Part shown: piece after piece, positions 1 through 11,800 of the stretch | Layout of the letters: each line of letters begins with the position of its first letter | Position numbering within the stretch: the first letter of the stretch is position 1 | From: an uncultured Clostridia bacterium | GTDB taxonomy: Bacteria; Bacillota; Clostridia; TANB77; CAG-508 | NCBI GenBank assembly: GCA_947631025.1 | Contig: CANRKA010000012.1 | Coordinates: 1 to 33,698 of the forward strand | Direction of reading: 5' to 3' | DNA length: 33,698 nt | The notes under the pieces: model-generated | Seen by the model: the letters and a program-made list of their open reading frames with translations, nothing else | Databases searched by the model: none | What the model was told of the DNA's origin: nothing | Translations under genes and position numbers: made by a program

Positions 1-73
<73 letters not shown>

Positions 74-339
74 ATTTTCTTCAAATGCAGTTATTATAAT
101 ACCATTTTTTTATTTTTCTGTCAATAGTGAATAACCCATTTTTTAAAATTTCCACATAGTTTTCCACATTATCCACTATAATTTTTACTTTTATATTGGG
201 CTTTTTGGTGTGTGAATATATGTTCTGTGGATTTATTTTTATTTTATTCCACAATTATGAGTAGAATTTTTTTATAATTTTATTTTTTTATAATTTTAAA
301 AGGTCTTATCTTAATTAATTTAGATAAGACCTTTTTGTT
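74..339. other. Intergenic, AT-rich, no gene seen
   Basis: About 265 bases of T-rich DNA between the tRNA and the end of the aminopeptidase gene. The only clear structure is the hairpin at 298-334. I see no ORF with a ribosome binding site. Confidence 0.6.
298..334 (-). terminator. Intrinsic terminator of the M18 aminopeptidase gene
   Basis: Inverted repeat AAAGGTCTTATCT / AGATAAGACCTTT with a short AT loop, just downstream of the minus-strand stop at 340. It is T-flanked on both sides, so it could work in either direction. Confidence 0.75.
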
Positions 340-1749
340 TTATATTTGATAAAATGCTTTATATGTTTTAAATGCTGAGTATAAATCTAGTTTGCTTGTG
401 ACTTCGTATGGTGCATGCATTGAAAGTACTGGAACTCCACAATCTATTACGTCCATTCCTTTATCTGCTAAGATATAGGCTATTGTTCCGCCTCCTCCTA
501 CATCTACTTTTCCTAATTCAGATATTTGGTATCTTATGTTATTGTTTTCTAGTATTTTTCTTATTTCTGCTACAAATTCTGCATTTGCATCTGATGCTCC
601 AGATTTTCCCCTTGCACCCGTGTATTTATTCATACATATTCCATTTCCTAAATATGATGCGTTATTTTTTTCTGATACGTTTGCATAAATTGGGTCGAAA
701 CCTGCATCTACATCTGCTGAAAGCATTTTTGATTTTGTAAATACTTTATCTAACATATTTGGCTTATTTTCGTTTGTTTTATTTAATAGTTCAGATATAA
801 ATGTATCAAACATATGTGATTCCATTCCTGTATTTCCCATACTTCCTATTTCTTCTTTGTCTACTATCATACATACTGCTGTACGTGTAGGATTTTGAAT
901 ATTCATTAATGCTGTTAAAGATGCATAGCAACATATTTTGTCATCTTGTCCATATGCAGCAATCATACTTTGGTCTAATCCCATTGTTCTTGCTTTAAAT
1001 GCAGGCACTATTTCTATTTCTGAACTTAAGAAATCTACCTCTGTAATTCCATATTTCATATTTAATAAATTTAATATATTTAATTTTACTTTTTCTGCTA
1101 CTTTTGTTTCTTCGTTTCCATAAGGAATGCTACCTATTAATAAGTTTAAATCTTCTCCATCTATACCGTTTTTTAGCTTTTTTTCCATTTGATCTTGTGC
1201 TAAATGTGGCAATAAGTCTGTTATTGTAAATATAGGGTCGGCTTCATCTTCTCCTATACATATATTTACTTTTTCTCCATTTGTTTTAACAATAACACCA
1301 TGTATACTAAGTGGAATTGTTGTCCATTGATATTTCTTTATTCCTCCATAGTAATGTGTTTTAAAATATGCTAAACCATTATCTTCATATAATGGATTTG
1401 GCTTTAAGTCTAGACGTGGAGAGTCTGCGTGTGCACCTATTATATTTAATCCATTTTCTAGTTTTTCGCTTCCTATTATTGCTAAATATACTGCCTTTTC
1501 TCTATTTACAAAATATACCTTGTCTCCCTGTTTTAATGTTTCTGTTTCTTCTATATTTTTAAATCCATTTTGTTTTGCTATTTCTATACTATTTTGTACT
1601 ATTTCTCTTTCTGTTTTTCCTTTATTTAGAAACTTAATATATCCGTTAGCATATTCAAAAATATTATTTTTTTCTTCCTCACTTGCTATTTCCCAACCAT
1701 TTTTCTTTTCATTAAAAAGTCTTTTCTTTAATTCTTCTGCTTCACTCAT
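340..1749 (-). CDS. apeA: M18 family aminopeptidase
   Basis: A 469-aa cytosolic zinc metallopeptidase that removes N-terminal residues from peptides. Family landmarks are all visible: GAHADSPRLDLKPNPLYE (first metal His, about residue 106), DKEEIGSMG with the catalytic acidic residues, DVDAGFDPIY, the glycine-rich VGGGGTIAYIL, and a C-terminal SMHAPYE His ligand. The length fits the larger clostridial M18 type (apeA-like), rather than the shorter apeB type of about 430 aa. The start has a strong TAGGAGG site 7 bases upstream. It is monocistronic and ends at a hairpin. The one GGC-GGA stretch here contains CGGA out of phase and the frame is intact, which makes it a useful control for the frameshift observation. 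Confidence 0.93.
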   Translation of the reverse strand: MSEAEELKKRLFNEKKNGWEIASEEEKNNIFEYANGYIKFLNKGKTEREIVQNSIEIAKQNGFKNIEETETLKQGDKVYFVNREKAVYLAIIGSEKLENGLNIIGAHADSPRLDLKPNPLYEDNGLAYFKTHYYGGIKKYQWTTIPLSIHGVIVKTNGEKVNICIGEDEADPIFTITDLLPHLAQDQMEKKLKNGIDGEDLNLLIGSIPYGNEETKVAEKVKLNILNLLNMKYGITEVDFLSSEIEIVPAFKARTMGLDQSMIAAYGQDDKICCYASLTALMNIQNPTRTAVCMIVDKEEIGSMGNTGMESHMFDTFISELLNKTNENKPNMLDKVFTKSKMLSADVDAGFDPIYANVSEKNNASYLGNGICMNKYTGARGKSGASDANAEFVAEIRKILENNNIRYQISELGKVDVGGGGTIAYILADKGMDVIDCGVPVLSMHAPYEVTSKLDLYSAFKTYKAFYQI

Positions 1750-1864
1750 TTTTATACCTCCTATAAATTATTATTTGTTATTTTCGAGTATATCACTAAT
1801 ATAAATTTTTTTCTATTATTTTTGCAAAAAAGTGAAACTTTATTCAATAGACCAGTCTCAAAAG

Positions 1865-1879
1865 TCGACAAAATGTCGA
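1865..1879. promoter_or_regulatory. Perfect dyad TCGACA-AAA-TGTCGA, possible operator
   Basis: Six-base perfect arms separated by AAA, lying between the divergent aminopeptidase gene and the secreted-protein gene, about 30 bases upstream of the latter's -35 box. It is more GC-rich than its surroundings. An operator role is inferred from position and symmetry only. Confidence 0.35.
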
Positions 1880-1909
1880 ATTTTATCACTATATCAAAGA
1901 TAATTTTTC

Positions 1910-1938
1910 TTGACTTTTTAATTTTTATATTTTATAAT
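1910..1938 (+). promoter_or_regulatory. Sigma-A type promoter for the secreted protein gene
   Basis: TTGACT (1910-1915), a 17-base spacer, then TATAAT (1933-1938). It lies about 100 bases upstream of the ATG at 2039. A small hairpin (GCTACA-TTA-TGTAGC, 1959-1973) follows in the untranslated leader. Confidence 0.75.
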
Positions 1939-2038
1939 ATTATGTATACTTTTTTGAAGCTACATTATGTAGCATAATCAAAATTTAGCATGTATTGTAC
2001 CTTGAAAACTTATTTTTATTTTAAAGGAGGTTTCTTTT

Positions 2039-3124
2039 ATGAAATTCAAACGGTTAATTGCTTTTATTTTAGTTTTATCAATGTTTAGCTTTTATTTACA
2101 ACCTATTACATCTTTTGCAGAGACTAATAGTACAATATTTTATGAAGATGCAAATTATCTTCCTAGATATGCAGAATATGATGGTGTTTGGTTATATTAC
2201 CATGTAGGCGAAAATACCTATACTTTTAAGTTTAATGAAAATATAACTCAAGCTGCATGTAATACAGACTACACATTATGGGTTGAAACTGAGGCAAAAC
2301 TTATTTATTTTATTTCTTATGAACTTGAGCAAGATAATATGATAGCATACAAGGATCTTGAAAATGCTTATTTAATTTTAGACCCATATGGATATACTAC
2401 AAATCACAGATTATATGATGATCCTTACAACACATATACTCTTGCGGATTACGATGCTATGTTAAATAATATTGCCGCCTTTAAAACCTATAATGATGAT
2501 TCTTACTACATTTATCAATACTCAAAAGCAGCACATAATCCTGTTGTTACTACCGAGGCTTCTACAGTTACTACTGAGGCTCCTGTTACTACTACTGAAG
2601 CTCCCGTAGTTACTACTGAAGTTCCTGTTACTACTACCGAGATTCCCGTAGTTACTACTGAAGTTCCTGTTATTTCTACTGAGGCTCCTGTTATTGCTAC
2701 TGAGGCTCCTATAGTTACTACTGAGATTTCTGTCGCTACTGAAACTCCTGTAGTTACTACCCAGGCGCCTGCCATTGATAATCAAAATATTATTAGCATA
2801 TCACCTAAAGCTCCTGTGCTAAAAGTATCTAATTCTGGAAATAAAATTATTTTAAAAAGTAATAATGAAGAGATAAAAAGTGTTATTTTTAAAAAGAAAT
2901 TATCAACATTAATTTACAGAAAAGTAACTGAAAAAAATGTAAAGAATGTTTATTTTACAAAAAAGGGTACTGTAATCTTTTTAAATAAAAATAACAAATT
3001 ATATTATTTTAAAGGATTAAAGAAAAAACTTTTAGCAAGTAAAGTTTCTTGTGTAAAAACAAAGAAAAAATTTGCCACAAAATATGTTCTAAAAAAAGGC
3101 AAAAAAGTAACTATAAAAATTTAA
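2039..3124 (+). CDS. Secreted protein with Thr/Val/Pro-rich repeat linker (unknown function)
   Basis: A 361-aa protein of no family I recognise. Residues 1-28 form a signal peptide (basic start, hydrophobic core, then SFAE). Residues 29-165 are a Tyr-rich, probably beta domain. Residues about 167-244 are imperfect 7-residue repeats of the type APVTTTE, a likely extended linker on the outside of the cell. Residues 255-361 are very Lys-rich with beta-like alternation, which could bind wall polymers (inference). The ribosome binding site AAAGGAGG supports the start. Codon 5 is CGG (2051-2053) followed by T. It is the only in-frame CGG in the window that must be read without a frame change, since skipping its C gives GGT TAA. 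The gene faces the giant surface protein operon and shares a bidirectional terminator with it. Confidence 0.8.
   Translation: MKFKRLIAFILVLSMFSFYLQPITSFAETNSTIFYEDANYLPRYAEYDGVWLYYHVGENTYTFKFNENITQAACNTDYTLWVETEAKLIYFISYELEQDNMIAYKDLENAYLILDPYGYTTNHRLYDDPYNTYTLADYDAMLNNIAAFKTYNDDSYYIYQYSKAAHNPVVTTEASTVTTEAPVTTTEAPVVTTEVPVTTTEIPVVTTEVPVISTEAPVIATEAPIVTTEISVATETPVVTTQAPAIDNQNIISISPKAPVLKVSNSGNKIILKSNNEEIKSVIFKKKLSTLIYRKVTEKNVKNVYFTKKGTVIFLNKNNKLYYFKGLKKKLLASKVSCVKTKKKFATKYVLKKGKKVTIKI
2539..2771 (+). repeat. Imperfect 21-bp tandem repeats coding for a Thr-rich linker
   Basis: About ten degenerate 21-bp units encode heptads such as APVVTTE, VPVTTTE and IPVVTTE. Variation between units is partly synonymous (ACT/ACC, GAG/GAA), so the array is not a recent expansion. 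Confidence 0.8.
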
Positions 3125-3168
3125 TATAGAAAATATACATGCTAAATTGGGATAATTTCCCATAAAAC

Positions 3169-3204
3169 AAAGCCAAAGCTTCACATTTGTGAAGCTTTGG
3201 CTTT
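3169..3204. terminator. Bidirectional terminator
   Basis: A 16-bp perfect stem (arms AAAGCCAAAGCTTCAC and its complement) with an ATTT loop and T-rich flanks on both strands. It sits between the convergent genes ending at 3124 (+) and 3210 (-). Confidence 0.9.
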
Positions 3205-3209
3205 TATTT

Positions 3210-6200
3210 TTATAGTACTTTTTTCTTTATTAAGTATACTCCTCCTGCTAGTACTAGTGCTGATACAGTTCCTATTATTACCCATATAGTTATATTGTAA
3301 TATTCTTCGTTACCAAATGGTTGTATTACTTGTACTTCTTCTGCAAAATCTGAATCTGGTTCTAACATTGATGCTAAAGTAACTGGGTCTAAGTTTCCTG
3401 GTATTGATAATATGTAATTATCGGTATATTTACTGTCTCCAAAAATACTATTTGATTTTGGTATTCCTCTTCCATTTTTTATATCTGATAATAAATTATT
3501 TTCAATACTATAACTTCTTCTTCCTGCTGTGTTTGTTGATTGTATAATTTCTGTATCATTATTATATGTTAATAAATCATCACTACTTGCAGATGATAAT
3601 GTTTTTGTTAATGCTAAGTATACTGGCTTTGTAGTTTCTCCTGGTTTTAGCTCAGCTAATAATGGACTTTTATCCTTCGTTTTTATCTTAGTACTTATTT
3701 TATCTACATTTTCTACAAAATTATTATCTTTATCTAATAATTTCTTTAATTCCTCATTATCATAAATTTCCCAGTATTTACTATTTTCTGCACCTTCTTC
3801 ATTATATAATTGTACTGAAGAATCAAATGTTAAATTATTATCTACATAGTCTACTATTACATCTGCTTTTGTAGTTACAACGTTACCATCTATATTTCCA
3901 TAATCATAGAATTTTCTATTTGCAGACATATAATCTACTTCGCCTGTATTTGTTACAGTAAATTTATATGTAACAGTTAATTTAGAACCATAAATTAGGT
4001 TTTCGTCTACTATTGGTTGAACATATCTATCTGTCCAAGATACACTTTGTGCTCCTTGTGAACCATCTATTAAAGTTGTTCCATCTGTTGCAACTAAGTT
4101 AATATGGTCTACACTTTTTTCAATTGTTAGCTCTGAACGAGGTCTTTCTGCTAAACCAAAATTCATAACATTTTCTATATTATATTCATGAGATGTTGTA
4201 GCTGTATTTCCAGCCCATCTTAATGGTGCACAGAAAGTTGCAGTTTCTGCAGTATTTGAATATACCTTTTCATAGTCTTCTAGGCTTTTTGCAGAACTAT
4301 TTGTTAAACTCTTTGTATCTCCATAATTTGATGTTGTCATTTTTGTATCTGTGTCTTTTGCTACAGATTTATTTTCGAATCCCTTTTCATTATTTTCTTT
4401 TATATACCAATAGTTATCTTCTCCATTTGGTACATTTCCATTAACTAACTCTGTTTTAAAATAGGTTGCTCCTGTTGTGTCTATTGTAGATTTATAGTCT
4501 TGTGCATTATAGATACCTGTTAGGCCATCTCCATAGGTAAATCTAATTTTGTAATTATTACTTGGTATAAATCCTTTAAATGTATAGTTTCCTTTTTCTG
4601 ACCTTGTTTCTGCTTTATTCCACTGTTTTCCATCATACACATTTATTACGTTTTCTCCATCTACTAACTCTACTTTTACGTCAATTTCCTTATCATTTCC
4701 TTTTTTGTATTGTCCATCTCCATATCTAGTTTTTTGTCCAGATATGTTAGAATTCTTTTGCTCTGTTGCATCTTCAAATACTATTCCTGATAGAGTTCTT
4801 ATGTTTTCATCTACCCCTAATTTTATTCCTAATGCACGCCTTGCATCATCTTCTTTATTAAAGAATCCTAATATCTTTTTTACATCTGTGCTTGACCTAA
4901 TATTTGCAACATAATCTTGCATATTAATATTTCCTGCATTAGAGTCTTCATCTACTTTACCTGCATTATGATTTTGAATTCCATGACCATTTTCATAAAT
5001 ATCTCCATTATATTTACTTCCATAGCTTTCTATTTCTGCAATAGTTTCAAATGTTCTTAATAATTCATTACCCTCTTCTATTACATTTGCAATAGTCTCT
5101 CTACTTAAATGCAATCTTATTTTTATTTCTACAGATTTTCCTTGCTCAACTTCTACTTGTCCTATAGATATATTGCTTTTTCTAAAGATATTATCTTTTC
5201 CGTCTTGCACTACGTTTCCTAAATTTATCTTATCTCCATTTATTTCTATACCATCAAAATTACTGTTATAGAAGTAATTAAAGCTATTTAACACTGCAAT
5301 AAAGTTATCTTTAGATTCATTTGTTATTGTTACTTTATAGTTTGCCCATACACTTAATTCGTTTTCACCTGTATAATTGTAATCTGATTCTTTAAAGAAT
5401 ACATCTTGATTTGCAAGTGTTTCGCTTATAGTTCCTCCATTTATAGAATTTAGTGTTTGTTTTACACCATTTATACTAACATCCATAGATTCTAACTGAT
5501 TTTTCATGGTTAAATCAAATTCTCTTTTTACAAGACCTAAGTTTAAATTGTCTTTATATGGTGTCATAATATTTACTTGTTCAGGAGAATTATTTCCTAT
5601 ATATGCATTTATTCCAAATCCATCTGATATATAATTAACATCCTTTCGCTTTCCGTTTTCGTCTATAAGAGACACACTTGAGCTATTACTACTGTTTATT
5701 TCTTTAAATGTATTATTAAAACTATCTCTTGACTTACTTAATCCATCTTCCTTCAATTCAGTCGCGTATGAGTCATTTTCATTATAAGTTGCATTAAAGT
5801 CTACAATTACATTATGCTCATCAGTTATTTTTCCATCCTTAAAATGTGCTGCATATTTTATATTTTCGTATTCCTGTCCATTATATGTAAATTTAATATA
5901 GTAAGATGTTTCTACTTTTTCCATTTTGCCTGTTTCAGGATTTTTAATATATTTTTCACTTATAATTTCACCTGTTACAGGATTTATCTCGTAAATCTTA
6001 TAAGGTAAATAATTAAATGTGTATTCTCCATTAGCGTTCGTTGTTTTAACTGAATTGTATATTTTTCCTGTATCATCAATGATTTCTGCCGGTGTTCCAT
6101 CTAAATTTACTAATTCAACTTTTACACCCTCTACAGCTTCACCCGCATCGTACATTTTATTTCCTGGATTTGTTACTTTTCCACTATTATAGTCTTTTTT

Positions 6201-8823
6201 ATCTATAAATACTTTACCACTAATTGGATATGTAGTTCTAATTTGGATAGGTTCTTTTCCTTCTACACTATTGCTTACATAAGCAATCTCTAATGGATTT
6301 GTAACATCAACTCTAAAAGTAACATACACATCATAGTAACTTGGACTATTTGGATCAGTATATCCTTCTATTGTCTTATTAGGTGGAGGAGTAATTGTTA
6401 GTGTTCCATCAGTATTTTTAGTAGCTGTACCTCCTTGTATTGATTCATAAGTTAGCCCTTGTCCAGGTGAATCTATAACACTATAATCTAATTTAATGCT
6501 ATTTTTTCCTACATTATAGAACCTTATACCATATGTTATTTTATCTCCATTCATTACTGCTAACTCTGGAACTTTATTATCTATGCTAATTCTATCTGGA
6601 TCTCCTACTGGAATACTCTCATCTATTGTTGCTGTTGGTTGATCACAAGTTATAAGTCCAGCATTAATATCACTACTCATATGTTGTATTGAATAAACAT
6701 ATTTTGTTACTGCATCTTGTCTATTTACTTCTACATCGTTATTTACATAACTTTTGCTTTCTGTATATGCTTTAGCATCTTCAACTTTAAAAGATATATT
6801 TACATATCCATAACAAGCTGAGTTTTCTCCTTTTGTTCCCTTTGCAGCCAATTTATCTAAATAATGATTTATATCTTTATTCCATATATTTCCAGTATCA
6901 CTATCTGTAGCTTCAGCATGTTGGCTACCTACTATCTTTCCACTACATCCTTCTGTGTTTGTTCCATTACACCAAGCATTATTAGTACTTATTGCAGTTG
7001 CAATAGGATATCTAATAGGAGTACCCTCTTCTTTCGTTCTAGTTGAATCACCATCAAGCATTTTTTGTCTTTCCATTAGTCCATCTCCGTAGTAATAAGC
7101 CCAGCCTTCTTTATGATCCAAATCAACTTCAATTACATTTATTAACTCATTCTCTAAACTCTTATCAGTATAATGCACTGTTTTGTTATCCTCTGTAACA
7201 TAAGTACGACACTCTCCATCTTTTGTCCAAAATCCATGTGGACAATGCTTATGTACAGAAATATAGTTATAATTATATGTTTTACCCGGTCCTGAGCAAA
7301 TTGGCATTTGATAAGTTCCCGCTGGAGGAGTTACCTCTCCATTAGGGTAAGTATTACTATACCATGCAGCTTTTCCATGATATGTTTTTGTAATTTCTCC
7401 TAATCCTTCTCCTGGTGTATCACATATATATCCATTAGAGTTTACATACTGTTCATCTGTAGATAAAGCTTTTTTTATTGACTCAGCATTATTAAAATCT
7501 ATTTCATCTTCTCCTGTGTTTAATAAATATATTGCATATTGTATTGTATCTCCATTTGAAATATTAATTCCTCTTATGTCTTGGTCTGGTAAGCTTGTAG
7601 AATTTTCGTCAATTGTTGGCATGCTAACAGTTTCTTCGCTACCATCTGCATGTACAATTTTTTGTATATATTTTTTAGTTTTTAACTTACCCGTAGAAGT
7701 TTTACCTTTCCATTTAACAATACAATGAGCATCTTCAGAAGAAGAATCGCCATACGTTAGCTTATATCTTACAAGACGTTGTGGTGGTGATGTTTCTGGT
7801 TCTCCATCTTCTGATCCTACAGTATATTTAGTTCTATTAAACCAATAAGATGTCACACCATATACATAAAATTTTCCTCCTGTACAATTTCCACCTTTAG
7901 TTGTACCTGATACTTCTATATAAAGTCCGTGTTTCTAGTTCTTCTTTTGTTACATCACCCTCTAAACCCATTCTTATATAAATTTTTACATTACCTGGTT
8001 TTGAAATTGTTCTTTCATCACCTATGTTTTCTACTGTTCCTGATTCTTTATATTTAAATTGAGTTAATGCCTTTCCTATTTTCTTTCCATCTTCATTAGC
8101 TCTATATACTTTTAATGTAACCTTTTCTCCAGATGCTAAAGCTGATTTATTAAAGTCAACATAATTATATCTTATTACAGCAAAGTTTCTTGATACATTA
8201 TTATTTGTTTCAACTTCCATTTCCTTATTTATTTTATATATAGATCCATTATCATTATTTTTTATAGATAAATTTAAATCTAATTTATTATTATTAGGTT
8301 TAAAGTTTTCCGCTTCATTTTTTAATAACTCTTCCTTATTATCATCAACTTTTTCACCTATTGACAGTGCATTATAATAAGGGAACTCATTTACTTTTAA
8401 ACCTTCCTCCTTTGTATCATCAAATTCTTTAAAACCCTCTCTACCTCTAAATGCGTCATTATATATTCTCGCTCTTCTTCTCTCATTTAATGTCCAAATT
8501 ATATTTTTGATTGTTATAGTTGGATCATTTCTGTATTTATTTAAGACAAATGCTGTCAATGGCGTAAGATCATAGTCAGCATACTCCTCATATTGGATTG
8601 GACAATAATCCCATGTAGGTCTTCCATGATCACGACAGAAAATATATTTTTCAGCTGTTGTAGTTGCATCAGAGTTATATATAAATGGAGAAAAAGCATT
8701 ATTATTGTGATCTAGTACAAAAGTATCTTTTGCGTATACTTTCGTACTAGAAAATATTCCAATTATTAAAGCAAATGTCATTATTATAAGTTTTGTTATA
8801 ATCTTTTTCTTTGTTTTATTCAT
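3210..8823 (-). CDS. Giant surface protein, 1870 aa, read through a +1 frameshift at CGGA
   Basis: The sequence gives two overlapping-frame pieces (8823-7897 and 7856-3210). Skipping the C of codon 299 (CGG at 7929-7927, then A) joins them through ETGLYIEVSG...KGGNCTGGKFYVYG into one 1870-aa protein. Residues 1-31 are a signal peptide. An N-terminal region has FCRDHG and NIIWTLN, which faintly recalls thioester adhesin domains (weak). Long beta-rich regions follow. SdrD B-like/Cna-B-like segments start near 865 (SGKVFIDKK) and near 1340 (LSGIVFEDA). The C-terminal end is a membrane helix (about 1842-1862) followed by KKK, with no LPXTG. It is probably a cell-surface stalk or adhesin. It starts 20 bases after the upstream giant gene, so the two form an operon. 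The start at 8823 has AAAGGAGGGG upstream. No other in-frame CGG was found in the gene. Confidence 0.82.
7926..7929 (-). other. Inferred +1 frameshift site, codon 299 of the giant surface protein
   Basis: Minus-strand context is GAA ACA CGG ACT. Reading CGG in frame ends ten codons later at a stop. Skipping the C gives ACA GGA CTT and opens the next 4.7 kb. This is the same CGGA tetranucleotide as at the four other breakpoints in the window. Confidence 0.8.
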
Positions 8824-8843
8824 TTTATTCCCCTCCTTTCTCT

Positions 8844-11800
8844 TTATACTTTTAATACTCTCTTATTTATTTCATAAGCAGATACACATATTAAAGCCAT
8901 TATTGATAAAGTTAATGTAATATATGTTATAGGTCCACCTGTTTTTAGTCCTAATATAACATTTGCACTAGATTGGTCGTCTTCGTTTTCTTTATTATTT
9001 CCTGGTATTGAATCTATGTCTTCTTGACCATATTCATTATAATCTTCTGCTATTTCTGCAGTATTACATACAATACCATTATCATTTTCTGTCATATTTT
9101 TTGTTAGTACTAATGTAATTGTTTGGCTTTCTCCTGGATTTATTATTTTGTCTTCTAATGCTTTTGTTTCTATTTTATTTCCAGATGTATACCAGTCTTT
9201 ATTTAATTCTGTTGAAAAGTCAAATTCTGTAGGCAAATAATCTACTATTTTGCTTGCATAACCTGGTATATCTCCTTCATTTGTTACTGCTATTTCGTAT
9301 TCTACAGCTACTTTAGTATTATTAATATATTTGTAATCTAGGTCTATTTTTGCAAGATTTGTATCATAACTTTTTACTTTACTTGTTTTTGTGTTTACCA
9401 TTGATATTTGTGTTACTTTTTTACTTAGGCTTAAATCAAATTTATTTCCTTCTATTAAACCTATATTTATATTTGCTATGCTTCTGTCTGTAATATTTAT
9501 TGTATTTGATGTTGCAACTTCTTTTCCTTCAAACTTACCTTTAATTACATTTGAATTTGCACTTTCTTCTATTCCTTCTTTTTGGTATGTTGTTAATGTA
9601 TATTTGTTTGTATCATATTCAAATATTACTGTGTAATTTCCCTTTGTTAATCCTTCTAATGTATATACACCGTTTTCTTGTGTTGTTGTACTTTTTACCG
9701 CTTGTCCATTACTATTTATTGCTTTTACTGTTATTCCTTGTAGCTTATTTTCGTTTTCTCCCATTTCTCCATTTTTATCGTTATCTAACCATGCTGTTCC
9801 AGATATTTTGAATGTTTCTTCTGTTGTATTTCCTCCAGGATTACTTGGGTTACTTGGATTGTTTGGATTATCTTCGTCATCTTCATCATCATAATCAAAC
9901 TCATATGGTTCTAACTTATATTCAAATTCTTTTTCATAATTTATTTGGTCAATAATAATTCTATTTTTTATATTAACTTCTTCTTCACTTTCATAATCTA
10001 CATTAATTGGGGCTTCAATTTCTAATATTAAAGTTCCATTTGCAGGTATTTCCAGTAAAATACTTAAATGATTATCATAATATGACCTTGTGCATATTAT
10101 ATCGTCATCTTTGTCAGATGTTATTTCATCATCTAATACTAAAGTTCTTCCATCAACTTTAATAGCTATATCAGAAAATTCAAATTCATCTGCAAAATAA
10201 ATATATGGTGTTATTTGCTGACTTATTGTTCCACTATTTTTAAATTCTAATCTATAGTTTATGCTATCTCCAACTTTAATGTATGAAGAATTTGCAATAT
10301 TAGAAGATACATCTACACTAGTATTTGCTTTTCCTACATAAAATGCTGTAGATTTAATACTTTCATTTCCTTCATTTGATGCAATATTTGCTGTAAATGA
10401 ATATATTCCATTATTTTCTAATGGTGTTACAACTAACTCTATTTCCATTATTGAATATTTCATTTCATCCATCGCTATTTTAAGCTTTCTTGTGCTTTTT
10501 GAATATGAAACAGCGTCTTCGCCTAATTCTTCTCCTTCTGCCAAAACAGTACATCTATTATATTCAAATTCTTCAGGTATATAAATCTCAATTGAGAAGT
10601 TATGTAAGTTTGGATTTTCGTTTTCTGGATTATTTATTTCGGTCCTTGCAGTGTTCATAACAAATATAGCTTCTTCATTTAATTTTACTATGTTTGAGTC
10701 GTCAGAATAACTAAAAATTATATTATCAAATAATCCACTTTGAATGGCCGTATTTAAAGTGTTTGTATATACTGTTTCTGAATTATCACAATTTATGCTA
10801 GCAACTACCTCGTTTTTAGAGATATTTTCTTTGGCATACATATATATTTTTACTACTTCTGTACTATTAACTTTAATAGAATCAATTTTTACTGTAGCAT
10901 TACTAACTTCCTCTTGTATGAAAAATTCATTAGTGTGTACTCCATCTATTTCGTCTGTTGCATATAACATTCCATCTGGTACGTCCATATTTACTACAAC
11001 ATTTCTTGCATCTTCTGTTCCAGTATTTTTTATTGTAACAGTATAAGTTACATAATTACCAACATATGCTGTTCCTTCTACTAAGCTATCTTCTAATGTA
11101 GCTGTTAATACTGGTCCATTTCCTGTACTTAATGCTACTGGTGTTGCAGATGATGATTGTATTGTAGCTGTTGTATTAGATTCTGCTACTGCATATTTCA
11201 TAAATTCTGTTCCGTTTAAATCTGCTATTTCGTTTGAGAAATTAGCACCTTCTACATATTCTACATTATATGAAGAAATTGCTTTTTCTCCATATTCTAG
11301 GTTTGCAGGTAATTGTATATTATATGTAAAGTTTAATTCTCTTCCTTGCTCAATATTATCGTTTATTACTATTAAATATAGTTTTGAATTTTCTGTTGGT
11401 TCTGTTTTCCATCCATTTTCTACATTATTTTCATCACTTGTTGCATTTAAATTTTCACTATAAAATACTGTGCAATTAGCATTTTCTAGTGATGTTACTT
11501 TTGATACAAATTTTGTATCTATTGTTGAGTTATATTTATCTCCTTTGCTTGGTATGTTTCCTAATACCTTTGCATTACTTATTGTTGTATTATTGTTATT
11601 TATTACTGTTAATGTATATTTTGCATTTATTGTTTCTACGTTTCTTTCAAGTACTCCTTCTTCTTCTTGACTTTCTATAGATGTTGCTACTTCTCCTGTT
11701 TTTTCGTTTGTAACACTGTTTAATGTTATTACACCTGTTGGTGCTGAAATATTTACATTTGTAGCTGTTATACCGTTATTTTCTAATGCAATTGCTTTTT

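Noticed and set aside
2515-2785. Two overlapping minus-strand ORFs of 86-87 aa over the Thr-rich repeats
   Set aside because: They are antisense shadows of the 21-bp coding repeats, with no ribosome binding site and low-complexity Ser/Thr/Val content only.
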